Positions 1 through 8,551 of a stretch of DNA of 47,786 nucleotides are shown here, piece after piece. The notes beneath the pieces were generated by a model. The model was not told the origin of the DNA. It made no database searches and saw nothing but the letters and a program-made list of their open reading frames with translations. Position numbers and translations under genes: made by a program. Source of the DNA: Hyphomicrobiaceae bacterium (GTDB taxonomy: Bacteria > Pseudomonadota > Alphaproteobacteria > Rhizobiales > Hyphomicrobiaceae); assembly GCA_021775735.1 (NCBI GenBank), contig JAJFHG010000053.1, forward strand, positions 1-47,786. Reading direction: 5' to 3'. Numbering within the stretch: position 1 is the first letter of the stretch; each line of letters opens with the position of its first letter.

Positions 1-175
1 GCTCGAGTGGGGGGCTTCTGTTGCCAGGTGCCCCCCGAACCCCGTAGTTGCTATTTATGCAGCAACTGCAAATGCTTCATTATCGTTAGCATTTGTAAAA
101 ATAGCCCGGTAACGGTGGTACAATGCCGGGCAAAAACTGCACCTTTACTACACGCGTCGATCCTATTTCGCCCCC
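1..175 (-). ncRNA. ssrA: tmRNA coding piece (two-piece, permuted ssrA)
   Basis: tmRNA rescues stalled ribosomes and tags the unfinished protein for proteolysis. On the minus strand the piece starts at 175 with GGGGGCGAAATAGGATCGAC, the tRNA-like 5' end with its D-arm-like GGATCGAC. The tag frame runs from 90 down to 55 and reads GCT AAC GAT AAT GAA GCA TTT GCA GTT GCT GCA TAA, giving ANDNEAFAVAA, the ANDN...AVAA style of alphaproteobacterial tags. After the stop come pseudoknot-like G/C-rich segments ending in CTGGCAACAGAAGC. The seven bases 175-169 pair fully, with one G-U, with 193-187 of the acceptor piece. The 3' end probably lies beyond base 1, so the piece may be incomplete here. The acceptor-first order is known for alphaproteobacterial ssrA; exact processing sites are inferred. 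Confidence 0.9.
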
Positions 176-182
176 TCAATAG

Positions 183-258
183 TGGTGGAGGCGCCGGGTA
201 CCGCCCCCGGGTCCGCTATGTCTATTCCGAACAGCGTTTATCGCCATAGTCGGTTTCC
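183..258 (-). ncRNA. ssrA: tmRNA acceptor piece (two-piece, permuted ssrA)
   Basis: Upstream half of the permuted tmRNA gene, read on the minus strand. It ends at 183 in CGCCTCCACCA: an acceptor strand, discriminator A and encoded CCA. Just before this is a T-arm-like hairpin CCGGG-GGCGGTA-CCCGG (about 194-210). Only 7 nt (176-182) separate its CCA from the 5' end of the coding piece, so the excised spacer is very short. A segment near 214-222 can pair with GACGCGTGT of the coding piece to form the P2-like helix. The 5' boundary is not visible; 258 is an estimate. A possible -10 (TATAGT on the minus strand, about 268-273) lies upstream. Confidence 0.85.
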
Positions 259-346
259 CGACATATCTACTATAGAAAGGGAAATCGTGGTTGGAAAGTC
301 CCGCGACGCTTTCGTGATCAACAGTGTTAACGTCGCGTCGGGTGGA

Positions 347-1249
347 TCACCAATCCAGCCCGATCCAGTATGGCAGATGGTCGGAACCATCCGCAGTCTG
401 GTCGACCCACACGCGACCGATGTTTTTCATCAAATCCGGGGTTACAAAACAGTAATCGAGGGTCATACCACCATCGCATGGACGTTTCAGTTCAGAGTAC
501 CATGTGGCACGATCATCGCCGTGTTCCCGGGCGACCAACCAGCTATCAGCAAAACTGTCCAGGTGTGCGACACGGCCATAGTAGGGGTCGATGCCGCCAA
601 CCATCCGTATGTATTCTTCGCTCTCCGGTTCGCTATTGAAGTCACCCATGACAACCGCCTGTGTTGGCATGGGTGGTGGGGCCTTGCCCAGGCTCCAGGC
701 ACCAGGCTCGGTCATGGACACGGAACTGTCATCGCCGGTCCACGCCCCGCCACTCATCTGGGCTGTACGGTGAAATTCAAGCAGATGGTCAATCTGCATA
801 ACCCGTTCCCGAGCCGAAATGGCGGACAGGTGGAGGGAGTAAACCCTCAGGCAACCTGACGGCGTATCAATGACGCATTCTATGGCACCGGTATCCATAT
901 TGAACGTATCCGCTGTGCCCAGTTTTGGAAACACAATCAGACGCGATGACAGGATAGGCCAGCGGGACATTACCATAGGGCCGAACTGGCGGCGTCTGTT
1001 GATGATTTCGCCATCTGCGCCATGCTCACTGGCATCCATGTCAAATGCCGGAAAAAACACCCAGTGAAAATTCTTTAGATGCTGCGCCAGTATCGCCGGT
1101 TGATCGGCCATACCGCTGCGTTGCCAGAATCGCTCGACCTCCTGCAGGGCAATGATGTCAGCATCCTTCACTGTGTCCGCAATGCGTTTCAGATCGACCC
1201 GTCTGTCTAGCCCGGTTCCGAACTGGATATTGTAAGATACGAGCTTCAA
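347..1249 (-). CDS. Endonuclease/exonuclease/phosphatase family protein
   Basis: A 300-residue protein of the DNase I-like metal-dependent phosphoesterase fold, which cleaves phosphodiesters in nucleic acids, lipids or sugar phosphates; the substrate cannot be read here. Diagnostic residues are in order: SYNIQ (Asn7), LQEVE (Glu37, Mg ligand), SLHLS (His140), GDFNSEP (Asp203, Asn205) and SDHLPYW (Asp290-His291 near the C-terminus). No signal peptide or membrane segment is seen. The start is TTG at 1249, with GGGGA about 8 nt upstream; no better ATG precedes the conserved SYNIQ. It lies just upstream of the tmRNA on the same strand. The family assignment is firm, the role open. Confidence 0.85.
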   Translation of the reverse strand: MKLVSYNIQFGTGLDRRVDLKRIADTVKDADIIALQEVERFWQRSGMADQPAILAQHLKNFHWVFFPAFDMDASEHGADGEIINRRRQFGPMVMSRWPILSSRLIVFPKLGTADTFNMDTGAIECVIDTPSGCLRVYSLHLSAISARERVMQIDHLLEFHRTAQMSGGAWTGDDSSVSMTEPGAWSLGKAPPPMPTQAVVMGDFNSEPESEEYIRMVGGIDPYYGRVAHLDSFADSWLVAREHGDDRATWYSELKRPCDGGMTLDYCFVTPDLMKNIGRVWVDQTADGSDHLPYWIGLDW

Positions 1250-1300
1250 AATTGTCCCCGGTTCACGAATTTGGATCGTTCATGTCCCAATCACAAAGAT

Positions 1301-1337
1301 CGAGGGACCAACGATATGGACTATCGATGGTCCCTCG
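1301..1337 (-). terminator. Perfect inverted repeat after the SBP gene, probable terminator
   Basis: CGAGGGACCA (1301-1310) pairs with TGGTCCCTCG (1328-1337), and an inner CGAT/ATCG extends the stem, leaving a 7-nt loop. It lies 65 nt past the stop of the minus-strand transporter gene. The following minus-strand bases (ATCTTTGTG) are only weakly U-rich, so it may terminate inefficiently or stabilise the mRNA 3' end. Confidence 0.5.
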
Positions 1338-1402
1338 TCTTGGCTTGCTTACACTACGGTAAACAAGGGAGATCGTGGCGTGGTCAAACTACATGCGCGA
1401 TA

Positions 1403-3043
1403 TCAAGCATCCAGCCACGCAAACTCGGGCCACTCAGAAGCGCCCAGATTACCGAGTGCAAGGTTTGGAATGCCTTTAACCTTCGACGCGTGAGCATCCA
1501 CGATATTCGTATGAGCCGGTATGATCATGCCGGATTCATCGTGCGCAAGTGTTTGCATTTCACACTGTATCGCCAGTCGTTTCTCAGGATCAGTTTCCGA
1601 TTTTGCCATCGTCAGCAACACACCCATGCGGTCATTCTTCCACAGCGTGTCGTTCCACGGCGCATCTGGCGCAAAGGCTATATCCAACATGATAGTCGCG
1701 GTTGGACGCATGTTCCACGTTGTCACATTCATCGGGGTCTGCATCCACACAGCGCCCCAGAACCCGTCATTGGGAACTTTCTTGACCTGCAGATCGAACC
1801 CGATCTTGGAACATTCACGCTGCCACATGAGAACCGCATCCGTGATTCCCGGTGACACTTCGGCAACCTGAATTTCCGCACTGGTAATGCCGGACTTGTC
1901 CAGGAAGTGTTTGGCCTGGTCCGGGTCATAGGGCGTCAGTGGCAAATCCGAGCAAAAATCGACACCATAGGCTGAATTGATCGGATGATCGTTGCCGACC
2001 GTGCCTTGACCCTTCAACAGTGACTTAACAATCTTTTCACGGCGTTGCAGGAATTTCATGCCTTTGACAAAATCAGGGTTATTGCCCGGGTGTTTGTCCA
2101 GCATCATGCAGAAACCCATATAGGCACCAGAAGGTTGGGATTTAGGCTGAACACCATCTGTTGCCTCGACCTGTTTGATTGCCTTCGGATCGAGATCCGA
2201 CATCATATCAATATCGCCCGATAACAAAGCGTTCACGCGTGCAACTGAATCGGTAATGGCAAAAATCTGAATTTCGTCCAGATTTGCACCTTCACGCCAG
2301 TAATTTTCATTTCGAACCTGAAGACTACGGACTCCTGGCTGGAATTCTGAGAGCGTAAAGGGGCCTGTGCCGACAGGGTTTGAGAAATCCGTCGTGCCGT
2401 CCTTGACCACTTTGAACTGTTTTTCACCAAGCACCGCCGCAAGATCGGCAAATGGGCTGCTGAGCGTCGCTTTGACCGTATACTGATCAACCTTCTTCCA
2501 TTCATCGACGACTGATACCAGCGACTTAACAACTGAAACAGAGTCCTCTCCATAATGTCGGTTCATGGAGTAGACAACATCATCAGCTGTCAACTTGCTG
2601 CCGTCGTGAAATTCAACGCCTTTACGTATTTTGAATGTCCATTCCGTCGCGTCGGTGTTGGCAGAAAATTCTTCAGCCAGTTCAGGTTGCGGGATGATAT
2701 CATCATTAAGCTGGACAAGGCCGTTGTAGTGCGCGCGACCACGCTGATAATCGATATCCGAGGTGAAGTTCGCCGGGTCCAGCGAATCACTGGGTCCGTG
2801 CAGGCTGGGACATGATTTGACGCTACCACCTTTCTTGGGCGTTGCCGCCAGGGCATCCGTCGCGCCTGTGACGATACTGCCGGCAGCAGCGACCGAAAAT
2901 CCCGTCGCGACCATCATTTGCATGGCTTCACGCCGAGATGCTCCGCGCTTTAATGCTGATTGAAGTCGATCCCTGTCGACACCGGTGAGACTGTCATAAC
3001 TAATCTCTGTGTGAAGTTTTCCGTCTTTCGAAGTTGTTTCCAT
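1403..3043 (-). CDS. ABC transporter substrate-binding protein, family 5 (peptide/nickel type)
   Basis: A 546-residue periplasmic solute-binding protein of the DppA/OppA class (SBP_bac_5), which delivers peptides, opines, nickel-chelates or similar ligands to an ABC permease. The N-terminus is a long n-region followed by SRREAMQMM and a hydrophobic stretch ending ATDALAA at about residue 67, which looks like a Tat (twin-arginine) signal. The mature part has the family pattern: a WTFKIRKGVEFHDGS segment near residue 140, TADDVVYSMNRH, and a VGTGPFTLSEF segment. The start ATG has GGGAG 11 nt upstream. No permease or ATPase gene lies beside it, so it is an orphan binding protein here. It is divergent from a MocR-type regulator, which probably controls it. 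Confidence 0.9.
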   Translation of the reverse strand: METTSKDGKLHTEISYDSLTGVDRDRLQSALKRGASRREAMQMMVATGFSVAAAGSIVTGATDALAATPKKGGSVKSCPSLHGPSDSLDPANFTSDIDYQRGRAHYNGLVQLNDDIIPQPELAEEFSANTDATEWTFKIRKGVEFHDGSKLTADDVVYSMNRHYGEDSVSVVKSLVSVVDEWKKVDQYTVKATLSSPFADLAAVLGEKQFKVVKDGTTDFSNPVGTGPFTLSEFQPGVRSLQVRNENYWREGANLDEIQIFAITDSVARVNALLSGDIDMMSDLDPKAIKQVEATDGVQPKSQPSGAYMGFCMMLDKHPGNNPDFVKGMKFLQRREKIVKSLLKGQGTVGNDHPINSAYGVDFCSDLPLTPYDPDQAKHFLDKSGITSAEIQVAEVSPGITDAVLMWQRECSKIGFDLQVKKVPNDGFWGAVWMQTPMNVTTWNMRPTATIMLDIAFAPDAPWNDTLWKNDRMGVLLTMAKSETDPEKRLAIQCEMQTLAHDESGMIIPAHTNIVDAHASKVKGIPNLALGNLGASEWPEFAWLDA

Positions 3044-3113
3044 CTGATTTTTACTCCCTGTTCAAAGTAGGTCCTTGAGTCATCAAGTCGTTCGGAGGGT
3101 TTCTCTCTCTTGA

Positions 3114-3149
3114 GTACAAGTGTGTTCCTGATATGGGCTTGTGTACAGA
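3114..3149. promoter_or_regulatory. Putative operator with two GTACA half-sites
   Basis: In the 160-bp gap between the divergent transporter and MocR genes, GTACAAG (3114-3120) recurs as GTACAGA (3143-3149), 29 bp apart. The second lies in CTTGTGTAC (3138-3146), which also forms an imperfect inverted match to the first. MocR-family regulators usually bind short repeated half-sites in such divergent gaps. Assignment to this regulator is inferred from position only. Confidence 0.35.
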
Positions 3150-3203
3150 CCCGGTTTAGGACAATCTTATGGGCCCACTTTTAATTTATCGTATGAGAAA
3201 GCC

Positions 3204-4703
3204 ATGCCCAAGAAACTGGATGGTGCGATACTGGGAGCGGTTCAAATCGACCGTGATGCATCCATTTTGCTTCATCACCAGATTTTCAGCGGAATGCGCG
3301 ACTTGATCCTGTCTGGATCACTTGGTTCTGGCGTACGACTGCCATCGACTCGTGTAATGATGCAGGAACTGGGGGTTTCGCGTAATACTGTCCGGCAGGC
3401 CTACGACCAACTCATTGCTGAGGGGTACCTGTATGGGCGGGATGGCTCCGGTACATTTGTCGCCACAGATATTCCCGACACACCATTTGAGCCTTCTGAC
3501 TTTGTGCAGAGTTTCGTGGCAAATGAAGGCACCAACGTTGCATCTCTTTCCGAACGAGGACGTAAAATTGCCAACCGTGTTGTGCTTCCAGGCTTTGGTG
3601 AAGCCCGCCCATTTGCGGCCAGTTTACCGGCGCTGGACCAATTCCCGTCCAAACTGTGGAACCGCGTTATGGCGCGTCAATGGAATCGACAGGACCTGAA
3701 GAGACAGGGCTATGGCGATGTCGCAGGCTACCGTCCACTCCGCGAGGCTGTCGCCACGTATCTGGGTAGCGCGCGTGGTGTTGTATGTGAATGGAAACAG
3801 ATCGTTATCCTGTCTGGAACGCAACAAGCATTTGATATCATCGCGAACATTCTGTTGGATCCGGGCGATTCAGTGTGGGTCGAAGAGCCCAGTTTCCGAG
3901 GCATACACAATATTCTTGAGGCGGCGGGTGCCCGACCGGTACCGGTACCGGTAGATCAGTATGGTTTGAACGTTGAAGCCGGACTTGCACAGGATGCCGA
4001 TGCGCGGGCCGTCATCATCAGCCCATCGCATCAGTATCCACTGGGTGTCAGTATGCCGTTTCCACGTCGGTTGGAGGTCCTGGGGTGGGCTTCCCGAACT
4101 AACGGATGGGTGATCGAGGATGATACGGATAGTGAGTTCCGATATGCAGGCAAAACCATCCCCGCGCTGCAAGGCATTGATCGTCATGAACGGGTTGTCT
4201 ATGTGGGAACGTTCAGCAAGATTCTAAGCCCGGCACTGCGAATGGCTTATCTGGTTGTGCCAAAGGGTTTGATTGACCCGGTCACAACGGCAATCGGGAT
4301 CGTCAGCAGAGGCGTCACCACGCAACTTCAATCAGCCATGGCCGATTTTATGACCGAGGGCCATTTGGCGACGCACATCCGCCGAATGCGAAAGGTTTGT
4401 CTCGAACGGCAGCAGGTATTGGTGGAAGCCGTTCGCCGTGAATGCAGCGATTTACTTGAGGTCTCGCCGACAGATACTGGTCTACACCTCGTTGGCTGGT
4501 TGCCCGATGATGTTGATGATGTCGATGCCTATGAACGCGCTACAAAGCTTGGGATCGAAACTTACCCCATCTCTAAATACTATTCATCACCACATAATCA
4601 ACGTGGCGGCCTGATGCTCGGCTTTGCGTCGGCACCGCCGGAAGAGATTACGCGCGGTGTTCGCATCCTGGCAAAAGCACTGCACGACGTAAGAGCATCC
4701 TGA
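3204..4703 (+). CDS. MocR/PdxR-type transcription factor (GntR HTH fused to aminotransferase fold)
   Basis: A 499-residue regulator with an N-terminal GntR winged helix (about residues 15-87; LPSTRVMMQELGVSRNTVRQ, then GYLYGRDGSGTFVA) and a fold-type I aminotransferase domain to the C-terminus. The PLP-binding lysine is Lys339 in YVGTFSKILSPALR, and EDDTDSEFRY matches the EDDYDSEFRY signature of the family. Such proteins sense PLP, amino acids or related compounds and bind DNA as dimers. I chose ATG 3204, preceded by GAGAAAG, over an in-frame GTG at 3141 because the protein then begins close to the HTH. Its divergence from the solute-binding gene points to local regulation of uptake; the ligand is unknown. 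Confidence 0.88.
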   Translation: MPKKLDGAILGAVQIDRDASILLHHQIFSGMRDLILSGSLGSGVRLPSTRVMMQELGVSRNTVRQAYDQLIAEGYLYGRDGSGTFVATDIPDTPFEPSDFVQSFVANEGTNVASLSERGRKIANRVVLPGFGEARPFAASLPALDQFPSKLWNRVMARQWNRQDLKRQGYGDVAGYRPLREAVATYLGSARGVVCEWKQIVILSGTQQAFDIIANILLDPGDSVWVEEPSFRGIHNILEAAGARPVPVPVDQYGLNVEAGLAQDADARAVIISPSHQYPLGVSMPFPRRLEVLGWASRTNGWVIEDDTDSEFRYAGKTIPALQGIDRHERVVYVGTFSKILSPALRMAYLVVPKGLIDPVTTAIGIVSRGVTTQLQSAMADFMTEGHLATHIRRMRKVCLERQQVLVEAVRRECSDLLEVSPTDTGLHLVGWLPDDVDDVDAYERATKLGIETYPISKYYSSPHNQRGGLMLGFASAPPEEITRGVRILAKALHDVRAS

Positions 4704-4803
4704 TTGCGCAGCGATCTCTTGCGACTGTGTTTTCACGTCGTCGCAAAGCCGGTATTATGGGGCCGAATCGATCCTTCTCCATTGATACTTGGCAAGCGCG
4801 ACA

Positions 4804-5598
4804 ATGCAGCAATATCTCGACCTTCTAAGACATATAAGGGATACCGGCGTTCAGCGTGGTGATCGCACCGGCACCGGCACAAAAAGCGTGTTTGGCTATC
4901 AGATGCGGTTTGGTTTGAATGACGGGTTTCCGTTGCTGACTACGAAGAAATTGCATCTGCGATCAATCATTTACGAACTTCTGTGGTTTCTGAATGGCGA
5001 TACCAACATCGCTTATCTGAATGAAAACAATGTCTCGATCTGGGATGAGTGGGCAGATGAAAACGGCGATCTGGGGCCGGTTTATGGCCATCAATGGCGA
5101 TCCTGGCCAACGCCGGACGGCGGCCAGGTGGACCAGATATCGCAGGTCCTGGGCCAGATAAAACAGAACCCAAATTCCAGGCGCCATATTGTTTGTGCCT
5201 GGAATGTGGCGGATGTGGATCGCATGGCCCTGCCGCCGTGCCATTGCCTGTTCCAGTTCTACGTGGCCGATGGTCACCTGTCGTGTCTGTTGTATCAGCG
5301 TAGCGCCGACGTGTTTCTGGGCGTTCCTTTCAATATCGCGTCCTATGCCCTGCTGACCCATATGGTTGCCCAGGTGTGTGATCTGCAGCCGGGTGAGTTT
5401 GTCCATGTATTGGGTGACGCCCATCTTTACGCCAATCACATGGATCAGGTGGAACAACAACTGGCGCGAACGCCGGGCGATCTGCCACACCTGGAACTCA
5501 ATCCCGGTATCAAAGACATTTTCGGTTTCAAGTTCGAAGACTTCAACATTCGTAACTACAACGCCCAGGCAAATATTGCGGCACCGATTGCGGTGTAA
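4804..5598 (+). CDS. thyA: Thymidylate synthase
   Basis: A 264-residue ThyA, the usual length, making dTMP from dUMP with methylene-tetrahydrofolate in the cytosol. Seen in order: [12 protein letters not shown] near residue 20 with the dUMP phosphate-binding arginine, [26 protein letters not shown] near 127 from the partner subunit, and the catalytic cysteine Cys146 in [15 protein letters not shown] 4804 is chosen because it gives the family N-terminus ([11 protein letters not shown]); an in-frame TTG lies 15 nt upstream, and no strong ribosome site is visible. folA starts 6 nt after its stop, so the two form one dTMP/folate unit: ThyA makes the dihydrofolate that FolA reduces. Confidence 0.97.
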   Translation: MQQYLDLLRHIRDTGVQRGDRTGTGTKSVFGYQMRFGLNDGFPLLTTKKLHLRSIIYELLWFLNGDTNIAYLNENNVSIWDEWADENGDLGPVYGHQWRSWPTPDGGQVDQISQVLGQIKQNPNSRRHIVCAWNVADVDRMALPPCHCLFQFYVADGHLSCLLYQRSADVFLGVPFNIASYALLTHMVAQVCDLQPGEFVHVLGDAHLYANHMDQVEQQLARTPGDLPHLELNPGIKDIFGFKFEDFNIRNYNAQANIAAPIAV

Positions 5599-5604
5599 CA
5601 AAAG

Positions 5605-6144
5605 ATGTCAGACCTGAACCATCATCCGGTTACGCCAGCTATCATCGTTGCCATGTCGGAAAACCGGGTTATCGGACGTGATGGCGGTATGCCCTGGCAC
5701 CTGCCTGGCGATCTGAAACATTTCAAGACCGTTACCTTGGCCAAACCTGGGGTGATGGGGCGGCGGACATTTCAGTCCATTGGCAGGCCCCTGCCGGATC
5801 GTACCAATATCGTCATAACCAGAGACAGCACATTCAGCGCTCAAGGCATAACCGTTGTCCACTCGCTGGATGAGGCCATGGCCACTGCCCGCAACCAGGC
5901 GTGCGTTGACGGCGTTGATGAGGTGATGGTGATCGGTGGTGGACAGATCTATGCCGACGCCCTCGCCCGGACCGAACGCATTTATCTGACGGAAATTCAT
6001 GCCACGATTGATGGCGACACATTTTTCCCGGACCTGCCACCCGGAGACTGGCGGGAAGTTTCGCGCCGGGATGACGTTCTCAGTGAAATGAGTGACCCGG
6101 CTTGCAGTTTTGTTATACTGGAACGTATCAAACAGCAGGGTTAG
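5605..6144 (+). CDS. folA: Dihydrofolate reductase
   Basis: A 179-residue FolA, which reduces dihydrofolate to tetrahydrofolate with NADPH. Recognised by AIIVAMSENRVIGRDGGMPW, with the Met20-loop region and a MPWHLPGDLKHFK helix carrying the catalytic acid, then VMGRRTFQSIGRPLPDR and the cofactor-binding EVMVIGGGQIYADAL. It is slightly longer than the 160-residue E. coli enzyme, but shows no disruption. It follows thyA by 6 nt, almost certainly in the same transcript and perhaps translationally coupled, since no separate ribosome site stands out. Confidence 0.96.
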   Translation: MSDLNHHPVTPAIIVAMSENRVIGRDGGMPWHLPGDLKHFKTVTLAKPGVMGRRTFQSIGRPLPDRTNIVITRDSTFSAQGITVVHSLDEAMATARNQACVDGVDEVMVIGGGQIYADALARTERIYLTEIHATIDGDTFFPDLPPGDWREVSRRDDVLSEMSDPACSFVILERIKQQG

Positions 6145-6158
6145 ATGAGGAGATTGGA

Positions 6159-6566
6159 ATGACCAAAGTAGCCATGTCAACGAAGTTGAATGTTTCTGCC
6201 AGTGAAGCCTGGCAACTGATCGGCGGTTTTAACGCGTTGCCTGACTGGCACCCGGCGGTCGAGAAAAGCGAACTGACCGAAGAAGGGCAGGTTCGGAACC
6301 TTTCCCTGGCGGGTGGTGGCTCAATTGTCGAGAAGCTCGAAAAAATTGATGACAGTGCCCGTACATACACCTACAGCATCGTGGATAGCCCGTTGCCTAT
6401 ATCCAACTACACGGCCAGCATTACGGTTCGTGAAACGGAGGATGGCACCGTCATGGATTGGACCAGTGAGTTTGATCCCGTTGGCGGCGAGAATGACGCC
6501 GTGAATGCCATTCAGGGAATTTATCAGGCTGGATTTGATAATCTGAAAAAGATGTTTGGTGGTTAG
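6159..6566 (+). CDS. SRPBCC-fold (START-like) protein
   Basis: A 135-residue protein of the SRPBCC superfamily (polyketide-cyclase/MxaD-like), a helix-grip fold that binds hydrophobic ligands. The evidence is the N-terminal SASEAWQLIGGFNALPDWHP pattern, with the aromatic-Pro-Asp-Trp-His-Pro turn, followed by alternating beta strands (LSLAGGGSIVEKLEKID, YTYSIVDSPLPISNY) and a C-terminal helix ending GFDNLKKMFGG. ATG 6159 has GAGGAG 8 nt upstream, a clear ribosome site. It starts 14 nt after folA and a terminator follows, so it may end the thyA-folA transcript. The ligand is unknown; there is no signal peptide. Confidence 0.8.
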   Translation: MTKVAMSTKLNVSASEAWQLIGGFNALPDWHPAVEKSELTEEGQVRNLSLAGGGSIVEKLEKIDDSARTYTYSIVDSPLPISNYTASITVRETEDGTVMDWTSEFDPVGGENDAVNAIQGIYQAGFDNLKKMFGG

Positions 6567-6590
6567 ACCCCACAAATAGCCTACAATATT

Positions 6591-6630
6591 GACTGTCGTT
6601 TCGGTCAGTGGAGCGGCAGTCTTTTGTTTT
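6591..6630 (+). terminator. Rho-independent terminator
   Basis: GACTGTCG (6591-6598) pairs with CGGCAGTC (6614-6621), with one G-U, over a 15-nt loop, followed by TTTTGTTTT. It sits 25 nt after the SRPBCC gene and closes the thyA-folA-SRPBCC unit before the transporter. Confidence 0.75.
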
Positions 6631-6660
6631 GCTGCCTCCTTTGATTTTCTGGCGTTCTTC

Positions 6661-7554
6661 ATGACCAATAATCTGCGCGGTGCTCTCTGGATACTCATGG
6701 CGGCGACCTGTGCTGCAGGCATGATCATCTGTATCAAGGGTCTGAATGGCGACGTTCCAACTATTCAGATCGTCTTTGTTCGTTGCATGACTGGTGTGGC
6801 GATTGTACTTGCCTTCTCCTTGCCGCGCGGCGGTGTACGCATCCGTACTCCTCAGTGGAAGCTGCTGCTGCTGCGGGGCGTCATGAGTCTGGTCACACTG
6901 ACCTGTGGTTTCTATGTGGTGTCCGTCTTGCCTCTGACCACGGCAACGGTGTTGTTTTTTACAGCACCGCTGTTTGTGACAGTCCTGTCCGTACCGTTTT
7001 TTGGCGAGAAAGTAGGGTGGCGACGGGGGCTAGCCACATTGGCGGGGTTCATTGGTGCGGTGATTGTTATACGGCCTGATCTGGGACATGTGGACATCAC
7101 AATGCTGATCGCGCTGGCCAGTTCTCTGATGTTTGCCGGGGTTCTGCTCATGGGTAAAAAGCTCAGCAAAACCGACGACATCAGCACATTGATTATCTAT
7201 GCCATGGGTATCGCCGGTCTGGGCAGTGCCCCATTCGCGGTTGCCGAGTGGGCCAGCCTGGGTTGGGCGGAATGGGGCCTGATGCTTGCCGTTGCGGGGT
7301 TTGGCACGCTTCGGAATGTGAGTGACACCAAGGGTTATGCCATTGGTGAGGCCAGTGTCATGGCACCTTTCCAATACACCCGGATTATTATTGTCGCCAT
7401 CGCCGGTTATGTGTTGTTCAATGAACAGCCGGATATGGCGACCTGGACCGGCGCTATCATCATTATGGGCAGTTCCCTCTATATTGCGCAACGGGAGGCC
7501 AAGCTGGGCCGGGGCATCGAGGGTGCACCAAAACCCAGTTCCGCCGCACCATGA
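6661..7554 (+). CDS. EamA-family (DMT superfamily) transporter
   Basis: A 297-residue inner-membrane protein with about ten hydrophobic helices in two EamA repeats, typical of drug/metabolite transporters exporting amino acids or other small solutes. Visible marks are LWILMAATCAAGMIICIKGL at the start, RGVMSLVTLTCGFYVVSVLP, VLFFTAPLFVTVLSVPFFGE ending the first repeat, and the matching end of the second near YVLFNEQPDMATWTGAIIIM. ATG 6661 is chosen because the in-frame start at 6589 would lie inside the terminator hairpin. The gene is 18 nt upstream of the threonine dehydratase-like gene, so transport of a related amino acid is possible but unproven. Confidence 0.85.
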   Translation: MTNNLRGALWILMAATCAAGMIICIKGLNGDVPTIQIVFVRCMTGVAIVLAFSLPRGGVRIRTPQWKLLLLRGVMSLVTLTCGFYVVSVLPLTTATVLFFTAPLFVTVLSVPFFGEKVGWRRGLATLAGFIGAVIVIRPDLGHVDITMLIALASSLMFAGVLLMGKKLSKTDDISTLIIYAMGIAGLGSAPFAVAEWASLGWAEWGLMLAVAGFGTLRNVSDTKGYAIGEASVMAPFQYTRIIIVAIAGYVLFNEQPDMATWTGAIIIMGSSLYIAQREAKLGRGIEGAPKPSSAAP

Positions 7555-7572
7555 TTATCAGGAGAATTTGTA

Positions 7573-8529
7573 ATGAGTAATGCGAACGCTACCGTAAATC
7601 TGGATGACATCGAACGCGCAGCGGAACGTATTAAGGATCGGGTACGACGTACGCCCTGTCTCCGCAACCGGTTTACCCTGAACCCGCTTCATAAAGGCAG
7701 TTTGATGCTGAAACTGGAGTGCCTGCAGGTCACCGGCTCTTTTAAGGCACGCGGTGCGAACAATGCGTTGCTAAGTCTGGATGATGCCGCGGTCGCACGC
7801 GGTATTATTACAGCATCCGGTGGGAATCATGGTCTTGCTGTGGCTTATGCCGGGCGGTCATCGGGCACCACGTCGGTAATCTACATCCCCGAGAACACAC
7901 CCGCGTCCAAGGCAGAAAAACTGCGCCAATGGGGTGCCGAGGTGGTGATCGAGGGCGCAGTCTGGGACGATGCCAACGAAGCGGCACTTGCCCACGCCGA
8001 ACGTGATGGCCTGACCTACATTCATCCCTTTGGTGATCCCGTGATAATTGCCGGGCAGGGCACAGTCGGTCGAGAGATGATGAAACAATCGTCCGACATC
8101 GATACCGTAATTGTGGCTATTGGCGGGGGTGGGCTGATTTCCGGTATTGCGACTGCGGTCAAAGCAATCAAACCCGACGCCCGGGTTATTGGCGTTGAGC
8201 CCGTGGGGGCACCAACGTTGAAAAACAGTGTTGAAGCCGGCGAGCTGGTGACTCTGCCGAAAATTGAAACTGCCGCCAATACCCTTGCCCCGCGCCGCAG
8301 CGCCGACATCAATCTTGGTATCGTTCAGGATAACGTGGATGAAATCGTACTGGTCACGGATGAAGAAATGCGCGATGCCGCGCGATGGCTGTGGTTCGAA
8401 ATGGGCATCGGCGCGGAGTTGTCCGGCGCCGCGTCCCTGGCCGCGATCAAATCCGGCAGGGTTGATCTGGCTGATGATTCCGTGGTTGCGGCGATAATAT
8501 GTGGTGCCGGTTCGGACGGGATAGATTAG
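7573..8529 (+). CDS. Threonine/serine dehydratase-family PLP enzyme
   Basis: A 318-residue fold-type II PLP enzyme that would deaminate serine, threonine or a hydroxy-aspartate to a 2-oxo acid and ammonia. The PLP lysine is Lys58 in GSFKARGANNAL, ASGGNHGLAVAYAG follows, and the phosphate-binding glycine loop is IGGGGLISGIA (183-193). It lacks the C-terminal ACT-like regulatory domain of biosynthetic IlvA, so it is the short catabolic or racemase-like type. CAGGAG lies 7 nt before ATG 7573. It follows the EamA transporter by 18 nt and is convergent with the PAS gene. Serine racemase or threo-hydroxyaspartate ammonia-lyase are alternatives. Confidence 0.85.
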   Translation: MSNANATVNLDDIERAAERIKDRVRRTPCLRNRFTLNPLHKGSLMLKLECLQVTGSFKARGANNALLSLDDAAVARGIITASGGNHGLAVAYAGRSSGTTSVIYIPENTPASKAEKLRQWGAEVVIEGAVWDDANEAALAHAERDGLTYIHPFGDPVIIAGQGTVGREMMKQSSDIDTVIVAIGGGGLISGIATAVKAIKPDARVIGVEPVGAPTLKNSVEAGELVTLPKIETAANTLAPRRSADINLGIVQDNVDEIVLVTDEEMRDAARWLWFEMGIGAELSGAASLAAIKSGRVDLADDSVVAAIICGAGSDGID

Positions 8530-8551
8530 CCTTGCCCGTCAGAGATACCAT

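Noticed and set aside
182-859. Long plus-strand frame over the tmRNA and the 3' part of the EEP gene
   Set aside because: It lies opposite two well-supported minus-strand features and its translation has no recognisable family.
4719-4746. TTGCGAC...GTCGCAA hairpin between the MocR gene and thyA, considered as a terminator
   Set aside because: The stem is only 7 bp with a long loop and no T-run follows; it may be chance.
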